Origin: Phytoactinopolyspora mesophila
GTDB lineage: Bacteria > Actinomycetota > Actinomycetes > Jiangellales > Jiangellaceae
Length of the DNA stretch: 64,000 nucleotides
Direction: 5' to 3'
NCBI RefSeq assembly: GCF_010122465.1
Contig: NZ_WLZY01000005.1
Coordinates: 124,001-188,000 of the forward strand
This document shows positions 1-10,294 of the stretch, in pieces. A program made the position numbers and the translations under genes. Position 1 is the first letter of the stretch, and each line of letters begins with the position of its first letter. The notes beneath the pieces were generated by a model. That model made no database searches. It saw nothing but the letters and a program-made list of their open reading frames with translations, and was not told the DNA's origin.

Positions 1-219
1 GGCGTGAAGATCACCGGCGCCACCCTTTTCTTCGTGGATGCCGGTGTCGACACCGGTCCGATCGTGGCCCAGGTGGCGGTGCCGGTGATGGAAGACGACG
101 ACGAAGCGACGCTCACTGAGCGGATCAAGGTCGCCGAGCGGGCCCAGCTCGTCGAGTGGGTTGGCCGCCTGGCGCGCGAAGGCTGGACTCTCAGCGGCCG
201 CAGCGTCACCGTGCCGTAG
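1..219 (+). CDS. purN: Phosphoribosylglycinamide formyltransferase, C-terminal part (5' end outside window)
   Basis: This is the last 72 codons of a gene that begins before the window. The visible protein opens with GVKITGATLFFVDAGVDTGP and continues with IVAQ, the conserved region of PurN after the catalytic histidine, including the DTGPI segment. The family uses 10-formyl-THF to formylate GAR in step three of purine synthesis. The stop is TAG at 217-219. PurN normally lies directly before purH in Actinomycetes; here a glycoside hydrolase gene lies between them. The N-terminal folate and GAR binding half is not visible, so activity cannot be judged. Confidence 0.93.
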   Translation, partial: GVKITGATLFFVDAGVDTGPIVAQVAVPVMEDDDEATLTERIKVAERAQLVEWVGRLAREGWTLSGRSVTVP

Positions 220-291
220 CGCGTCACGGCCCGCCGGATGTCAGAGTCAAGCGGTTGACGGTGACCTTGCTCTCGACCTAGCCTCCTGAAT

Positions 292-325
292 CGGAAATTA
301 TCGGAAATCGACCGAAAATTTCCGG
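292..325 (+). promoter_or_regulatory. Cluster of CGGAAAT/GAAA boxes ahead of the alpha-glucuronidase gene
   Basis: Two direct CGGAAAT copies (292-298, 302-308) are followed by CCGAAAATTTCCGG (312-325), a near-palindrome with GAAA and TTTC half-sites. A TTGACG at 255-260 with TAGCCT at 279-284 could be a sigma70-like promoter, which would put these boxes just downstream of the transcription start, a usual repressor position. GAAA/TTTC repeats occur near xylanolytic genes in Streptomyces, which fits the downstream GH67 gene. This is pattern reading only; the binding protein is unknown. Confidence 0.35.
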
Positions 326-368
326 GCGATTCGGATGATGGTCTTATGTGGGTTCGGGGAAGGGCGCC

Positions 369-2450
369 ATGAAAGACAGCGACGTCGACCTGTTCGAGCA
401 TCCGGCCTGGCTGCCGGACGCCGCCTTCGGTGTTCTCGGCTCGAAGCGGATACGTGTCGTGGGTGAGGCGCCTCTCGTGCAGACCGTTGGTCATGAGCTC
501 GAGCGTTCGGTGGCGTTGTACGGAGGCAACATCGTCAGGCAGCCTGGTGATGGATCGGAGACCGGCTCCCAGGAACCCGACGAGGTGACTCTCACGACCG
601 TCGACGGTGGCCCGGGCCGGGGCGATGCCGTTGCGCCGGCGATAGCAGAAGCCATGGCGCTGGCGACGCCTGGCGACCCGGCGGTGCGGGCGCTCGGAGC
701 CGAAGGCTACGTGGTGGCCCGCCGGGACGGACACACGGCGATAGTGGCCGCCGACGCCCCCGGGATGCTCTACGGCATGTTCCACCTGTTGCGCCACCCT
801 GGGTGTGTGTCCGGGCCGGACCAGCCGGCCCAGCGATACGAACCTCGCCACGCGCTGCGCATGCTCGATCATTGGGACAACATCGCGGTACACCCGGTGA
901 TGGGGCAGGTGGAGCGTGGCTACTCGGGCGGTTCGATCTTCTACGCCGACGGCGAGGTCCGTGCCGACCTGTCACGTGTGGAGCGCTACGCCCGGCTGCT
1001 GGCGTCCATCGGGATCAACAGCGTCGCCGTCAACAACGTCAACGTGCATGCGCGCGAGGCGCGGCTGTTGAGCGACGATCTGCACGCGGTCGTCCGGATG
1101 GCCGATGTGTTCCGCGCATGGGGGATCCGGGTGCATCTGGCGGTGAACTTCGCTTCCCCGATCATCCTGGGCGGGCTGCGGACGTCGGACCCGCTTGATC
1201 CGGACGTGGGGGCATGGTGGGACGAAGCCACGGCCCGGGTGTACCAGGCGGTCCCGGACTTCGGTGGCTACCTGGTGAAGGCCGATTCGGAAGGCCAGCC
1301 GGGGCCGTTCGCGTACGGGCGCGACCACGCCGACGGCGCGAACCTCCTGGCCCGCGCGCTCGCCCCGTTCGGCGGCGTCGTGCACTGGCGCGCGTTCGTC
1401 TACAACCATCGGCAGGACTGGCGGGACCGCTCCACCGACCGGGCACGCGCCGCTTACGACCATTTCGCTCCGCTCGACGGCCGGTTCCACGACAACGTGA
1501 TCGTGCAGGTCAAGCACGGCCCGATGGACTTCCAAGTCCGCGAGCCGGTGTCGCCGGTGATCGCGGCGATGCCGGGGACCCGCTTAGCCGTGGAATTGCA
1601 GGTGACTCAGGAGTACACCGGCCAGCAGCAGCACGTGTGTTATCTCGCGCCGGCGTGGAGCGAGATCCTGCGTTTCCAGCCGTGGGGCCCGGATGGCGCT
1701 ACGGTGTCCGACGCCGCGGACGGAGGCCTCGCGGCCGTTTCCAACGTCGGGGACGACCCCTTCTGGACCGGTCACCCGCTGGCGCAGGCAAATCTCTATG
1801 CCTTCGGGCGGCTGGCGTGGGAGCCGGCGCTGGACCCGGTGAAGGTGCTCGACGAGTGGATCGGGCTGAGCTTCCCCGCTGCCGACGATGTCGTGCGTGC
1901 CACGTTGCACGACATCATGGACGGTTCGTGGCGCACCTATGAGGACTACACCGCGCCCCTCGGGGTGGGGTTCATGGTGCGGCCCGGCCACCACTACGGC
2001 CCCGACGTCGACGGATACGAGTACACGCCGTGGGGCACCTACCACTTCGCCGACCGCGACGGCGTGGGCGTGGACCGGACGCGGGCAACCGGCACCGGTT
2101 TCACCGGTCAATACCCGCCCCCGTGGCGGGACGTCTACGAGTCCGCGTCGGACTGTCCCGACGAACTGCTCCTCTTCTTCCACCACGTGCCGTACGACCA
2201 CGTCCTGCACAGCGGACCAACGGTCATCCAGCACATTTACGACACCCATTTCGCCGGGGCCGAGGCGGTCGAGGCGATGACGGCTGCGTGGGAGACGCTC
2301 AGGGGGCGAATCCCGGACACCGTTTTCGAGCGGGTTTCCGAACGAATGCGGGAACAGCTCAGGTGCGCTCGCGAATGGCGGGATCAGGTGTGCGCCTACT
2401 TCTACCGCAAGTCCGGTGTGCCCGACGCGTACGGGCGGACGATCTTCTGA
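369..2450 (+). CDS. aguA: GH67 alpha-glucuronidase
   Basis: The enzyme removes 4-O-methyl-glucuronic acid side groups from xylo-oligosaccharides and normally acts inside the cell; no signal peptide is seen. Diagnostic GH67 segments are MLDHWDN and ERGYSGGSIF in the first third, then VKADSEGQPGPFAYGRDHAD, VKHGPMDFQVREPVSP and VTQEYTGQQQHVCYL in the middle, with the family's catalytic Asp/Glu region in the KADSEGQPGP and YDHFAPLDG stretches. The length of 693 residues is typical. The start chosen is ATG 369, with GGGGAAGG five bases upstream; an in-frame GTG at 348 lacks a good ribosome site. It stands alone between purN and purH with no transporter or xylanase beside it, so it looks like a late insertion into the purine operon. 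Confidence 0.9.
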   Translation: MKDSDVDLFEHPAWLPDAAFGVLGSKRIRVVGEAPLVQTVGHELERSVALYGGNIVRQPGDGSETGSQEPDEVTLTTVDGGPGRGDAVAPAIAEAMALATPGDPAVRALGAEGYVVARRDGHTAIVAADAPGMLYGMFHLLRHPGCVSGPDQPAQRYEPRHALRMLDHWDNIAVHPVMGQVERGYSGGSIFYADGEVRADLSRVERYARLLASIGINSVAVNNVNVHAREARLLSDDLHAVVRMADVFRAWGIRVHLAVNFASPIILGGLRTSDPLDPDVGAWWDEATARVYQAVPDFGGYLVKADSEGQPGPFAYGRDHADGANLLARALAPFGGVVHWRAFVYNHRQDWRDRSTDRARAAYDHFAPLDGRFHDNVIVQVKHGPMDFQVREPVSPVIAAMPGTRLAVELQVTQEYTGQQQHVCYLAPAWSEILRFQPWGPDGATVSDAADGGLAAVSNVGDDPFWTGHPLAQANLYAFGRLAWEPALDPVKVLDEWIGLSFPAADDVVRATLHDIMDGSWRTYEDYTAPLGVGFMVRPGHHYGPDVDGYEYTPWGTYHFADRDGVGVDRTRATGTGFTGQYPPPWRDVYESASDCPDELLLFFHHVPYDHVLHSGPTVIQHIYDTHFAGAEAVEAMTAAWETLRGRIPDTVFERVSERMREQLRCAREWRDQVCAYFYRKSGVPDAYGRTIF

Positions 2451-2524
2451 CGGGTTCTGCGTCATGTGTCCCGCCGAAACGGGGCCGGAAGCCGCAGGTG
2501 GCAGGACGCTGCGGGTGTTAAAGT

Positions 2525-2605
2525 TGGACGCGTCGCAACTGGCGCTGGGTGGATGACCACCGGGGAGCGACAACAGCAGCGGACATCGGGTCGGACGCCT
2601 GGGCC
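2525..2605 (+). promoter_or_regulatory. ZTP (pfl) riboswitch ahead of purH
   Basis: The stretch holds the conserved core of the pfl/ZTP aptamer: ACTGGCG near 2538, GGGTGG..CCACC pairing around GGTGGATGACCACC, then the invariant CCGGGGAGCG (2560-2569) and, after a variable linker, CGCCTGGGC (2596-2604). ZTP/ZMP-sensing riboswitches are known to sit before purH and folate genes, where they raise expression when 10-formyl-THF is short. A CCGCGC/GCGCGG hairpin follows at 2622-2643, just before the purH ribosome site at 2659-2666, and may be part of the expression platform. There is no T-tract, so control at translation is more likely. Confidence 0.87.
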
Positions 2606-2668
2606 CGAGCCACACGAGAGCCCGCGCGATTAGCCTTGCGCGGACACCGCCGCTCGCTGAGGAGAGAA

Positions 2669-4261
2669 ATGAGCGCCACCCATACCTCCGCGCCTGGTTC
2701 GCCGGCTGGGCAGATTCCGATCACCCGCGCACTGATCAGCGTCTACGACAAGACCGGGCTCGACGAGCTGGCACGCGGCCTGCACGAGGCCGGCGTCGCC
2801 ATCGTGTCGACCGGATCCACCGCGGCGCGTATCGCCGACGGCGGTATCCCGGTCACCCGGGTCGAGGACCTCACCGGATTCCCGGAATGCCTCGACGGCC
2901 GCGTCAAGACGCTGCACCCCAAGGTGCATGCCGGCCTGCTCGCCGACCTCCGGCTGGACAGCCATCGTGGACAGCTCGCCGAATTGGACATCGAGCCGTT
3001 CACGCTGGTCGTGTGCAACCTCTACCCCTTCGCCGCGACAGTGGCCTCCGGTGCCGGCCCGGACGAGGTGATCGAGCAGATCGACATCGGCGGGCCGTCG
3101 ATGGTCCGGGCGTCGGCCAAGAATCATGCCAGCGTGGCGGTCGTCGTGGATCCGTCTCGTTACGGCGAGGTGCTCGAGGCGATCCGTACGGGCGGGTTCA
3201 CCCTGGCTGAGCGCCAGAGGCTCGCCGCCGACGCCTTTGTGCACACCGCCACGTACGACGTCGCGGTCGCCTCGTGGATGGGCAACGTGCTCACCGACTC
3301 GTCCGGCGGCAGTGGATTCCCGGCTTGGGTGGGTGGCACGTGGGAGCGGGCCGCGGTGCTGCGCTACGGCGAAAACCCCCACCAGAATGCCGCGCTCTAC
3401 CGCTCTGGAGTGGTGCCGAGCGGCCTGGCCGGTGCCGAGCAGTTGCACGGCAAGGAGATGTCCTACAACAACTATGTGGATGCTGACGCCGCTTGGCGTT
3501 CGGCCCACGACTTCGACGAGCCTGCCGTCGCAATCATCAAACATGCCAACCCCTGCGGCATCGCCGTAGGTGAGGACGTCGCCGAAGCCCATCGAAAAGC
3601 ACATGCCACGGACCCGGTGTCCGCGTTCGGTGGCGTGATCGCGGTGAACCGGCCCGTGTCGGGGACGGCAGCAGAGCAGATCGCGGAGGTCTTCACCGAG
3701 GTCGTGGTCGCTCCTGGCTTCGATGACGAGGCGCTGAAGACCTTGTCGCAGAAGAAGAACATCCGGTTGTTGCGTGTGGGGCCCGGCGCGGCGCCGCCCG
3801 TGGAGACCCGCCATATCTCGGGTGGATTGCTGCTGCAGCAGGTCGACCGCGTGGACGCAGCGGGCGACGATCCGGCGACCTGGACCCTTGCCGCCGGCGA
3901 CGCGGCCGACGATGCGACGCTGGCCGACCTTGCATTCGCCTGGCGGGCCGTGCGGTCGGTGAAGTCCAACGCGATTCTGCTGGCGTCGGGCGGCGCTGCC
4001 GTCGGCGTCGGGATGGGACAGGTCAACCGGGTCGACTCGGCGCGGCTGGCGGTTTCCCGGGCCGGCGAGCGAGCAACCGGCTCGGTCGCGGCATCGGATG
4101 CCTTCTTTCCGTTCCCCGACGGGCTGAAGGTGCTCATCGACGGTGGTGTGCGTGCCGTCGTCCAACCAGGGGGCTCGGTGCGGGACGACGAGGTGATCGA
4201 GGCCGCGCGAGCCGCCGGCGTGACGATGTATCTGACCGGCGCGCGGCACTTCTTCCACTGA
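2669..4261 (+). CDS. purH: Bifunctional AICAR transformylase / IMP cyclohydrolase
   Basis: PurH carries out the last two steps of IMP synthesis. Residues 18-150 are the MGS-like IMP cyclohydrolase domain ([40 protein letters not shown]); the remainder is the AICARFT domain with the [11 protein letters not shown] motif, whose Lys-His pair is catalytic, and the ending [11 protein letters not shown]. The start ATG 2669 follows TGAGGAGAG and gives 530 residues, normal for the family; longer readings would run through the riboswitch. The gene is probably co-transcribed with folD 82 bases downstream, so ZTP control would reach both. Confidence 0.97.
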   Translation: MSATHTSAPGSPAGQIPITRALISVYDKTGLDELARGLHEAGVAIVSTGSTAARIADGGIPVTRVEDLTGFPECLDGRVKTLHPKVHAGLLADLRLDSHRGQLAELDIEPFTLVVCNLYPFAATVASGAGPDEVIEQIDIGGPSMVRASAKNHASVAVVVDPSRYGEVLEAIRTGGFTLAERQRLAADAFVHTATYDVAVASWMGNVLTDSSGGSGFPAWVGGTWERAAVLRYGENPHQNAALYRSGVVPSGLAGAEQLHGKEMSYNNYVDADAAWRSAHDFDEPAVAIIKHANPCGIAVGEDVAEAHRKAHATDPVSAFGGVIAVNRPVSGTAAEQIAEVFTEVVVAPGFDDEALKTLSQKKNIRLLRVGPGAAPPVETRHISGGLLLQQVDRVDAAGDDPATWTLAAGDAADDATLADLAFAWRAVRSVKSNAILLASGGAAVGVGMGQVNRVDSARLAVSRAGERATGSVAASDAFFPFPDGLKVLIDGGVRAVVQPGGSVRDDEVIEAARAAGVTMYLTGARHFFH

Positions 4262-4267
4262 CCCCGA

Positions 4268-4315
4268 TTGCGTCCTGCAGACTGAGGTCTGGGGCGCACG
4301 ATCTGCAGGACGCAA
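4268..4315. repeat. 14-bp perfect inverted repeat between purH and folD
   Basis: TTGCGTCCTGCAGA at 4268-4281 is matched exactly by its reverse complement at 4302-4315, with a 20-base loop. It begins 7 bases after the purH stop. There is no U-tract, so it could be an mRNA-stabilising or attenuating hairpin within the operon, or a small dispersed palindrome. Confidence 0.7.
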
Positions 4316-4343
4316 ACGACACTCTTGCGAGGACGGACTGATC

Positions 4344-5228
4344 ATGAGTGCGAAGATTCTGGACGGTAAGGCTGCGGCGTCGACGATCAAGGACGAGCTC
4401 AGCGAGCGGATAGCGAAGCTCACCGCCGCGGGGAACACACCAGGGCTCGGAACGGTGCTGGTGGGCGAAGACCCTGGCTCGCAGTGGTACGTCAACGGCA
4501 AACACCGCGACTGCGCGCAGGTGGGTATGACGTCGATCCGCCGCGATCTTCCGGAGACGGTTACGCAGGCCGAGCTCGAGGACATCATCGACGAGCTCAA
4601 CGCCGACCCGGCATGCACCGGATACATCGTGCAGCTTCCGTTGCCGGCACATATCGACACCGATGCCATCTTGGAGCGTATGGACCCCGCCAAGGACGCG
4701 GACGGGCTACACCCCACGAACCTCGGCCGTCTGGTTCTCGGGGTCAACACCGAGCTCAACTCACCGCTGCCGTGTACGCCGAACGGCATCATCGAGTTGC
4801 TGTCCCGGAACGGCATCTCTCTCGCCGGGCAGCATGTCGTCGTGGTGGGCAGGGGGGTCACCGTTGGCCGCTCACTGCCGCTGCTGCTGACCCGGCGGGC
4901 GGTGAATGCCACCGCCACGCTGACCCATACGGGCACCACTGACCTGGCCGCGCACCTGCGCAGCGCCGATGTGATCGTCGCGGCAGCGGGGGTGCCCGGG
5001 ATCGTGACCGCCGATGCGGTCAAGCCGGGTGCCGTCGTTCTCGACGTCGGTGTCAGCCGGACCACGGACCCGGCTACCGGGAAGTCGCGGATCGTTGGTG
5101 ATGTCGCCCCCGACGTCCATGACGTCGCTGGGTGGATCTCGCCGAATCCGGGTGGTGTGGGGCCGATGACACGAGCGATGCTGTTGGCGAATGTCGTCGA
5201 GAGCGCGACCAGGATGCACGACCTCTGA
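4344..5228 (+). CDS. folD: Methylene-THF dehydrogenase / methenyl-THF cyclohydrolase
   Basis: FolD interconverts 5,10-methylene-THF and 10-formyl-THF, the one-carbon donor for PurN and PurH. The catalytic lysine lies in YVNGKHRDC, the folate-site signature in DADGLHP and [11 protein letters not shown], and the NADP-binding loop in [17 protein letters not shown]. The length of 294 residues is typical. The start ATG 4344 has GAGGACG upstream. Its place directly after purH fits a shared purine/folate operon. Confidence 0.96.
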   Translation: MSAKILDGKAAASTIKDELSERIAKLTAAGNTPGLGTVLVGEDPGSQWYVNGKHRDCAQVGMTSIRRDLPETVTQAELEDIIDELNADPACTGYIVQLPLPAHIDTDAILERMDPAKDADGLHPTNLGRLVLGVNTELNSPLPCTPNGIIELLSRNGISLAGQHVVVVGRGVTVGRSLPLLLTRRAVNATATLTHTGTTDLAAHLRSADVIVAAAGVPGIVTADAVKPGAVVLDVGVSRTTDPATGKSRIVGDVAPDVHDVAGWISPNPGGVGPMTRAMLLANVVESATRMHDL

Positions 5229-5321
5229 ACAGGAGCTGCCTGACGTATCCGGGGCCGACGAGTGGTGAGTTCTACTGTTGGGTAGGGTAACCACTCCAGA
5301 GACGAGGAGGTCCCGACCCTT

Positions 5322-6445
5322 ATGGCCGATAAGTCTTCGCGTGGCCTGGCCGACGTCGTGGCTGCCACCACGTCGGTCTCGGACATCGACGGCGAGAATG
5401 GCCGTCTCTTCTATTGCGGCTACGACATCCATGACATCGCCGGCCGCATTTCGTTCGAAGAGTGCGTCTACCTCCTGCAACGTGGTGACCTACCGCAACA
5501 GCAGGATCTCGACGATTTCGAAGACGAACTGAACCGATCGCGCCAGATCGGGCCCACTACTGAAGCGTTGCTGCCGCACGTGGTCCGCAACGCCAGCCCG
5601 ATGGAAGCCTTGCGGACCCTGGTCTCGTCCCTGTCCGCGGACGATCCCGATGCAGCCGATTCGTCGGTCGAGGCGGACCGCCGCAAGGCAACCAGGCTGG
5701 TCGCGCAACTGCCTATCCTGGTGGCTCGGTACGAGGCCGAGCGCAACGGTCGTCCAGCTGTGGAGCCGGATCCGGACCTGGGTATCGCCGGCAACTTCCT
5801 GTGGCAGATCACCGGGCAGTACCCGTCGGATCGTGTCCAGGAACTCTTCGACACATGTCTGGTGCTGCACGCCGACCACACCATGAACGCCTCGACCTTC
5901 ACCGCCAGGGTGATCGCGGCGACGCTGTCGGACATGCACTCCGCCATCACCGGCGCCATGGGAGCGTTGCGCGGGCCGTTGCACGGTGGTGCCAACGAAG
6001 CCGTGATGAACACACTTGCCTCCATCGAGGGCGACGTGGACGCCGTGGACGAGTTCGTACGGGCCGAACTGTCGGCCGGCCGCAAGCTCATGGGCTTCGG
6101 GCACCGCGTCTACAAGACCGAGGATCCGCGCGCCACGCACCTGCGGAAGATGAGCGAAGAGCTCAGCGAGCTAGCGGGTGATCGCCGGTACTACGAGTTC
6201 TCGCGACGGATGGAACAGGTCGTCTTCGACACCAAGGGCCTGTATCCGAACGTCGACTTCTATGCCGCCAGCGTCTATCACGCGCTCGGTATCCCCACAG
6301 ACCTCTTCACGCCGGTCTTCGCCATCTCGCGGATGAGCGGCTGGACAGCCCACGTGATCGAGCAGCACGAAGACAACCGGCTGATCCGCCCTGCCAGCGA
6401 ATACACCGGTCCGCGGGATCGCCGCTGGACCGATATCGCCGAAAG

Positions 6446-6449
<4 letters not shown>
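5322..6449 (+). CDS. Citrate synthase family protein (citrate/2-methylcitrate synthase type)
   Basis: This enzyme class condenses acetyl-CoA (or propionyl-CoA) with oxaloacetate. The three active-site regions are present: HADHTMNAST, GPLHGGANEAVM and GFGHRVYKTEDPRA, with the aspartate region in DFYAASVYHALGIPTDLFTP. With 375 residues it matches the short PrpC/CitA-type synthases rather than the ~430-residue GltA. No prpB or prpD lies nearby, while mdh and icd follow, which favours citrate over methylcitrate synthesis; sequence alone does not settle it. The start ATG 5322 has GAGGAGG 11 bases upstream. The stop overlaps the next gene by four bases. Confidence 0.9.
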
Positions 6450-7817
<1,368 letters not shown>

Positions 7818-7818
7818 A

Positions 7819-7945
7819 CCGGTGATCGTGAGCAGATTTTCGCCTTCATACCCGTGATCGTGAGCAACATATGGTCGCTATGACGACCCGATTCTGCTCT
7901 CGATCACGGGGTAGGAGAGCTGGTATCTGCTCTCGATCACGGGAT
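7819..7945. repeat. Nested inverted repeats between mdh and icd
   Basis: GTGATCGTGAGCA occurs twice in direct order (about 7822 and 7853), and TGCTCTCGATCACGG occurs twice in inverted order (about 7896 and 7929). The outer pair can form a ~16-bp stem with one T.T mismatch and the inner pair a second one, giving a double-layer hairpin. There is no T-tract. The remaining 7946-8021 carries only AGGAG (8009-8013) before icd. Confidence 0.7.
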
Positions 7946-8021
7946 CCCGCGGGGAGGGCGGGCCCGCAGGGTCTGATATCTTGACGTCGAGAGAAAACTT
8001 GGATCCCAGGAGCGTTGACGT

Positions 8022-9242
8022 ATGGCGAAGATCAAGGTAGCCGGCCCCGTCGTTGAACTCGACGGCGACGAGATGACCCGAATCATCTGGTCATTCATCA
8101 AGGAACGGCTGATCCACCCTTACCTGGACGTCGACCTGCGCTACTACGACCTGTCCATTCAGCACCGGGATGCCACCGAGGACCAGGTCACCGTCGACGC
8201 CGCCAACGCGATCAAAGAGCACGGCGTAGGCGTGAAGTGCGCCACGATCACGCCTGACGAGGCGCGGGTCGAGGAGTTCGGCCTGAAGAAGATGTGGCTC
8301 TCGCCCAACGGCACCATCCGGAACATCCTCGGTGGTGTCGTGTTCCGGGAGCCGATCATCATCTCGAACATCCCGCGGCTGGTCCCGGGCTGGACCAAGC
8401 CGATCATCATCGGCCGTCACGCCCATGGTGACCAGTACCGCGCCACCAACTTCAAGGTCCCCGGCGCCGGCACGGTCACCATCACCTACACCCCGGCCGA
8501 CGGCTCGCAGCCCATCGAGCACGAGGTCGTCAAGATGCCGGAAGACGGCGGCGTCGTGATGGGAATGTACAACTTCAACAAGTCCATCGAGGACTTCGCT
8601 CGGGCCTCGTTGTCGTACGGGCTGCAGCGCGGCTACCCGGTCTACATGTCCACGAAGAACACGATTCTCAAGGCCTACGACGGCGCCTTCAAGGACATCT
8701 TCGCCGACGTGTACGAGCGCGAGTTCAAAGCCGACTTCGAGGCCGCCGGCCTGACCTACGAGCACCGGCTGATCGACGACATGGTGGCTGCCGCGCTGAA
8801 GTGGGAGGGCGGCTACGTCTGGGCCTGCAAGAACTACGACGGGGACGTGCAGTCCGACACGGTGGCGCAGGGCTTCGGCTCGCTGGGCCTGATGACCTCG
8901 GTGCTGATGACCCCGGACGGCAAGACGGTCGAGGCGGAGGCCGCACACGGTACGGTCACCCGGCACTACCGTCAGCACCAGCAGGGTAAGCCGACCTCGA
9001 CCAACCCGATCGCCTCGATCTTCGCGTGGACCGGCGGACTCCGGCACCGGGGCAAGCTCGACAACTCGCCAGAGGTCACCGGCTTCGCCGAGGCTCTCGA
9101 AGACGTCGTCGTCAAGACCGTCGAGTCCGGTGTCATGACGAAGGACCTAGCGCTGCTGATCGGCAAGGACCAGGAGTGGAAGACCACTGAGGAGTTTCTG
9201 GCCGCACTCGACGAGAACCTCGCCGCCCGGTTGGCCTCTTAG
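8022..9242 (+). CDS. icd: NADP-dependent isocitrate dehydrogenase (homodimeric, eukaryotic-like type)
   Basis: The enzyme oxidatively decarboxylates isocitrate to 2-oxoglutarate with NADP. Family marks are [65 protein letters not shown] and the metal/substrate stretch [20 protein letters not shown], closing with [12 protein letters not shown]. At 406 residues it belongs to the short homodimeric class, not the ~740-residue monomeric class common in many other Actinomycetes. Start ATG 8022 with AGGAG upstream. A strong hairpin follows the stop. Confidence 0.97.
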   Translation: MAKIKVAGPVVELDGDEMTRIIWSFIKERLIHPYLDVDLRYYDLSIQHRDATEDQVTVDAANAIKEHGVGVKCATITPDEARVEEFGLKKMWLSPNGTIRNILGGVVFREPIIISNIPRLVPGWTKPIIIGRHAHGDQYRATNFKVPGAGTVTITYTPADGSQPIEHEVVKMPEDGGVVMGMYNFNKSIEDFARASLSYGLQRGYPVYMSTKNTILKAYDGAFKDIFADVYEREFKADFEAAGLTYEHRLIDDMVAAALKWEGGYVWACKNYDGDVQSDTVAQGFGSLGLMTSVLMTPDGKTVEAEAAHGTVTRHYRQHQQGKPTSTNPIASIFAWTGGLRHRGKLDNSPEVTGFAEALEDVVVKTVESGVMTKDLALLIGKDQEWKTTEEFLAALDENLAARLAS

Positions 9243-9258
9243 TCATCTGATCGCCGTT

Positions 9259-9298
9259 TGTGCGCCTGATCGCCTCCACCGGGGCGGTCAGGCGCACA
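9259..9298 (+). terminator. Terminator-like hairpin after icd
   Basis: TGTGCGCCTGA (9259-9269) pairs exactly with TCAGGCGCACA (9288-9298), and an inner CGCC/GGCG extends the stem. Only a short TT follows, as usual for GC-rich Actinomycetes. Confidence 0.65.
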
Positions 9299-9378
9299 TT
9301 CGTGTGGGCATGCCGTGCTTACGCCGTTCGGCTCTAAATACGTTGGACGACGAGGTGCGGATCAGTAACGTTCGGAGG

Positions 9379-10245
9379 ATGACCGACACCGAGACTTTCA
9401 GGGCGCTGGCGCGCTCGTCGCCGTGGCTGTGGACGTCGGTCCGTTTTTCGCGGACGACGATCCGTCAAGGCGAGCGGAGCAGGGTCCAGGCATGGATCCG
9501 CCGCCCCGGGATGATGCGGGCCGAACCCGACGACGCCCCCGCTGTCGTGATCAACGGGGCCGACGAGTCTTCGGGCGGGCGCGGCACTTCCATGACGATG
9601 CCGGCCCGGCCGGGTTTTCTCGGCAAAATACTCGGACGCGGGCGCGCGTCCGAGTTGAACCAGCCGACGTTCCGGACGCCGCAGGACCCACTGGCGCCAC
9701 AGCCGGTGTGGCGGGCCGACGGACTGGTGGCGCAGCGGCCGGGCGACCTCACCGTCGTCTATGACGACCCCATGTACCAGGACTATCAGTGGGTGGCCAT
9801 GCTCGATCCGGTCGAGCTGGCCGACGGCACGGAACCCGACGATGCCCAGAGTTTGACCGGTGGATCAAGCGTTGACCCATCCACCCTGGCCTCGCACCCT
9901 GCGGCGGTCGATGTCATCGAGTTGTCCGAGACCGAACACCATGGCCGGCCGGCGATCGAGGCGTTGGTGTTGCCGACACGAGCGTACAGCCCACGGTGCT
10001 CATGTTGTCCGCTGCTGTTCAGCGCGGTCAGCGCCGCTCATATGCGAGAGGAAGGCGCGCCGCTGCCCCCACCGCTGCCGGTGTTCGCCGAAGCGTACCG
10101 GGTCAAGCTCGACCGCCACACCGGTATCTGTGTGAGCCTGCGTGACATCGGCGGCGACCGCGACGGAGAGGGATTCGAGGTCGTGATCGGCGAGGTCGAC
10201 GCCGAGTACTCGGAGACCCTGTTCGGGGCCGGCTCTCCGCCGTGA
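9379..10245 (+). CDS. Conserved hypothetical protein (possible LolA-like fold)
   Basis: No function is recognised with certainty. The 288-residue product has no signal peptide or membrane helix. The order of short beta-rich segments (RTTIRQGERSRVQAWIRRP; IELSETEHHGRPAIEALVLP; YRVKLDRHTGICVSLRDIGG) and the closing FEVVIGEVDAEY resemble cytosolic actinobacterial proteins that look like outer-membrane lipoprotein-sorting (LolA) domains; this is inference. A CSCC cluster sits in YSPRCSCCPLLF. The start is uncertain: ATG 9379 directly abuts GGAGG (poor spacing), and GTG 9304 is an in-frame alternative without a ribosome site. Confidence 0.65.
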   Translation: MTDTETFRALARSSPWLWTSVRFSRTTIRQGERSRVQAWIRRPGMMRAEPDDAPAVVINGADESSGGRGTSMTMPARPGFLGKILGRGRASELNQPTFRTPQDPLAPQPVWRADGLVAQRPGDLTVVYDDPMYQDYQWVAMLDPVELADGTEPDDAQSLTGGSSVDPSTLASHPAAVDVIELSETEHHGRPAIEALVLPTRAYSPRCSCCPLLFSAVSAAHMREEGAPLPPPLPVFAEAYRVKLDRHTGICVSLRDIGGDRDGEGFEVVIGEVDAEYSETLFGAGSPP

Positions 10246-10294
10246 TCGCGGCTACAACGCGCCGACGATCACCGCTACCAGGTGTGCGGGTTCG

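Noticed and set aside
2630-5386. 918-codon minus-strand open frame
   Set aside because: It runs antisense through purH and folD, is rich in Arg/Ser/Pro as expected for a shadow frame in GC-rich DNA, and has no recognisable domain or ribosome site.
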